Below, piece by piece: positions 6,122-7,285 of a stretch of 7,285 nt of DNA (its first letter is position 1; each line of letters opens with the position of its first letter). Position numbers and translations under genes: made by a program. This stretch comes from JALXCG01 sp026991065 [NCBI: Gemmatimonadota bacterium] (GTDB lineage: Bacteria; GCA-2686955), in assembly GCA_026991065.1 (NCBI GenBank), contig JALXCG010000213.1:1-7285 (forward strand). The letters run 5' to 3'. Below the pieces are notes generated by a model. It ran no database searches. It was not told the DNA's origin and saw only the letters and a list, made by a program, of their open reading frames with translations.

Positions 6122-7285
6122 CGACGCGCTCGCGCAGGAACTTCTCGATCCGCAGCGCGACCAGTTCCGGCTGCTCCAGAAGTGCCAGATGGCTGCCATG
6201 CGGAATGACGAAAAGCTCCGCCCGCGGAATCTGCGCCGCCATCTCTTTTGATCGAGCCACCGACGTCAGGCGGTCTTTCTCCCCGGCCACCACCAGAACC
6301 GGCGTCTCGATGCGCGCCAGATGATCACTCGCCGAGTGTTCGCTGAGAACCCGCGCCGAAACCGCCAGCGAGCGTGCATCCCAGCGCCCGAAATTGGCCA
6401 GAAACCCCGCGGCATCGGGATCGCGAATCAGCTGCCGATTGGTCGCCAGGCGCAAAACCACCTCGCGCCCCAGCGAAGTCGCCACAAACGCGCGCCATGC
6501 CGGATCCACAAGCCGGTGTGCCTTCTCCATGCCGCCGACCAGGGCCAACCACGCCCAGCGCAGATGCGGCAGATCGAAAAGGGTGGAAAACGGATCCTGA
6601 AAAGTCCCGCAAACCGGAATCAGACCGGCCACACGCTGCGGAAACCTGCGCTGAAACTCCAGAATCACCTGGGCCCCCATCGAATGCCCCAGAAAAACCG
6701 CCCGCTCCACCCCGACCTTGTCCAACACACTCCGCAGATCACTGCAGTGTTGATCCAGGGTCAAAGTGCTCAGATCCTGTGGCACATCCGACCCGCCACA
6801 GCCCCGATAATCCCAGAGTAACTGAGGGTAGTGGGGGCGCAATTCGCGCACCACGGCCGCCCAGCAACTGGTATCCTGAAGCATGCCATTGCAGTAGACC
6901 AGCGGAATCGCATCGGGCCCGGAGAGCCACTCGAAAGCGAGCGAAAGCTGGTCCACCGCATCCGCCCTGCCGAGTTGCCGCTGCAGCGCCTGCGGCCCCT
7001 CGCGCAGCAACCTCTCCTCGGCCCGCTGGCGGAAACGCCGCACCAGCGTAGCCGCGGCCGCATCCAGAATCGGGCGCTGCAAAATTGCCGGCACCCCCGG
7101 CATCTCGATCCCGCAGCGAAACGTAGCCAGTGTCGCCGCCCGCCCCTGACTCTGAAAGCGCCATTCACCCTCGAGGCGGTTGAACAATCCCCCGACCAGC
7201 GACCAGCGCAAACCACTCCGGTCCTCCGGAATCTCATATTTAAGGGTATACCGCGCGCCGGGGAAGATCCGTGCCTCATGTTCGA
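6114..7285 (-). CDS. SRPBCC (Coq10/START-like) domain fused to an alpha/beta hydrolase; N-terminus beyond window
   Basis: The frame is open to the right edge and encodes at least 389 residues. A TTG at 7211 is an internal Leu, not a start, because the 24 upstream codons continue the same domain. The visible N-terminal part (GARYTLKYEIPEDRSGLRW, then SLVGGLFNRLEGEWRFQ, an alternating strand, and an Arg/Ala-rich helix) looks like the second half of a Coq10/RatA-type SRPBCC fold, which binds hydrophobic ligands. After a linker comes an alpha/beta hydrolase: CNGM oxyanion region, DYRGCGGSD, nucleophile elbow GHSMGAQ (Ser codon 6681-6683), acid in VAGEKDRLTS (Asp codon 6273-6275) and His in HGSHLALLEQ (codon 6189-6191). 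The catalytic triad is therefore complete. No membrane segment is visible. An esterase or lipase-like activity on a lipophilic substrate presented by the SRPBCC domain is inference; the substrate is unknown. Other members of the transcription unit lie outside the window. Confidence 0.85.
   Translation of the reverse strand, partial: EHEARIFPGARYTLKYEIPEDRSGLRWSLVGGLFNRLEGEWRFQSQGRAATLATFRCGIEMPGVPAILQRPILDAAAATLVRRFRQRAEERLLREGPQALQRQLGRADAVDQLSLAFEWLSGPDAIPLVYCNGMLQDTSCWAAVVRELRPHYPQLLWDYRGCGGSDVPQDLSTLTLDQHCSDLRSVLDKVGVERAVFLGHSMGAQVILEFQRRFPQRVAGLIPVCGTFQDPFSTLFDLPHLRWAWLALVGGMEKAHRLVDPAWRAFVATSLGREVVLRLATNRQLIRDPDAAGFLANFGRWDARSLAVSARVLSEHSASDHLARIETPVLVVAGEKDRLTSVARSKEMAAQIPRAELFVIPHGSHLALLEQPELVALRIEKFLRERVEK

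Noticed and set aside
6043-6324. A 93-codon plus-strand frame that starts in an ATGA overlap with the micro-ORF
   Set aside because: Most of it is antisense to the C-terminus of the alpha/beta hydrolase, including the catalytic His and Asp region, and its product is Arg/Ser-rich without motifs. The ATGA overlap is probably chance.
7209-7211. TTG as the start of the hydrolase gene
   Set aside because: The 24 codons upstream to the window edge remain open and read as SRPBCC-type sequence continuous with what follows, so the real start is outside the window.
1-7285. CRISPR array, tRNA, rRNA, insertion sequence or phage element
   Set aside because: I saw no regularly spaced direct repeats, tRNA-like cloverleaf, rRNA-like stretch, transposase motif or terminal inverted repeats on either strand.

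Overview
The window is a stretch of GC-rich bacterial chromosome carrying ordinary housekeeping and envelope genes. I see no mobile element, CRISPR array, tRNA or rRNA. The best lineage clue is the C-terminus of the first large gene. It has a PNPFNP...GRRV...SGVYFYRL...LVK tail, the FlgD-like/Por (type IX) sorting domain common in deep-branching FCB-type bacteria such as candidate Eisenbacteria, Krumholzibacteria and Latescibacteria. The lineage is inferred from this one domain and from composition; no marker gene is present.

Layout from left to right: a probable tail of a plus-strand gene (1-54); a GC hairpin between convergent genes (101-126); a minus-strand gene for a secreted Asp-box/BNR-like protein with a sorting tail (142-1959); its leader, with two small inverted repeats and a good sigma70-type promoter (2081-2109); a minus-strand gene for an unrecognised 197-residue soluble protein (2156-2749); a minus-strand gene for an MltF-like lytic transglycosylase lipoprotein with two substrate-binding-type domains instead of one (2816 to about 4987); a divergent plus-strand IMPACT/YigZ family gene (5248-5856); a hairpin-rich gap (5857-6113) with two terminator-like structures and a possible micro-ORF behind a strong but self-paired Shine-Dalgarno sequence; and a minus-strand gene running off the right edge (6114-7285), whose product joins a Coq10/START-like (SRPBCC) domain to an alpha/beta hydrolase.

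The transglycosylase gene and the 197-residue gene lie 66 bp apart on one strand and could be one transcript. The sorted protein has its own promoter. The transglycosylase and sorted protein act in the envelope or outside the cell; the YigZ and hydrolase products should be cytoplasmic. I see no pathway joining all the genes. The most interesting items are the SRPBCC-hydrolase fusion, the duplicated sensor half of the transglycosylase and the structured gap at 5857-6113. I did not find convincing evidence of a wholly new system.
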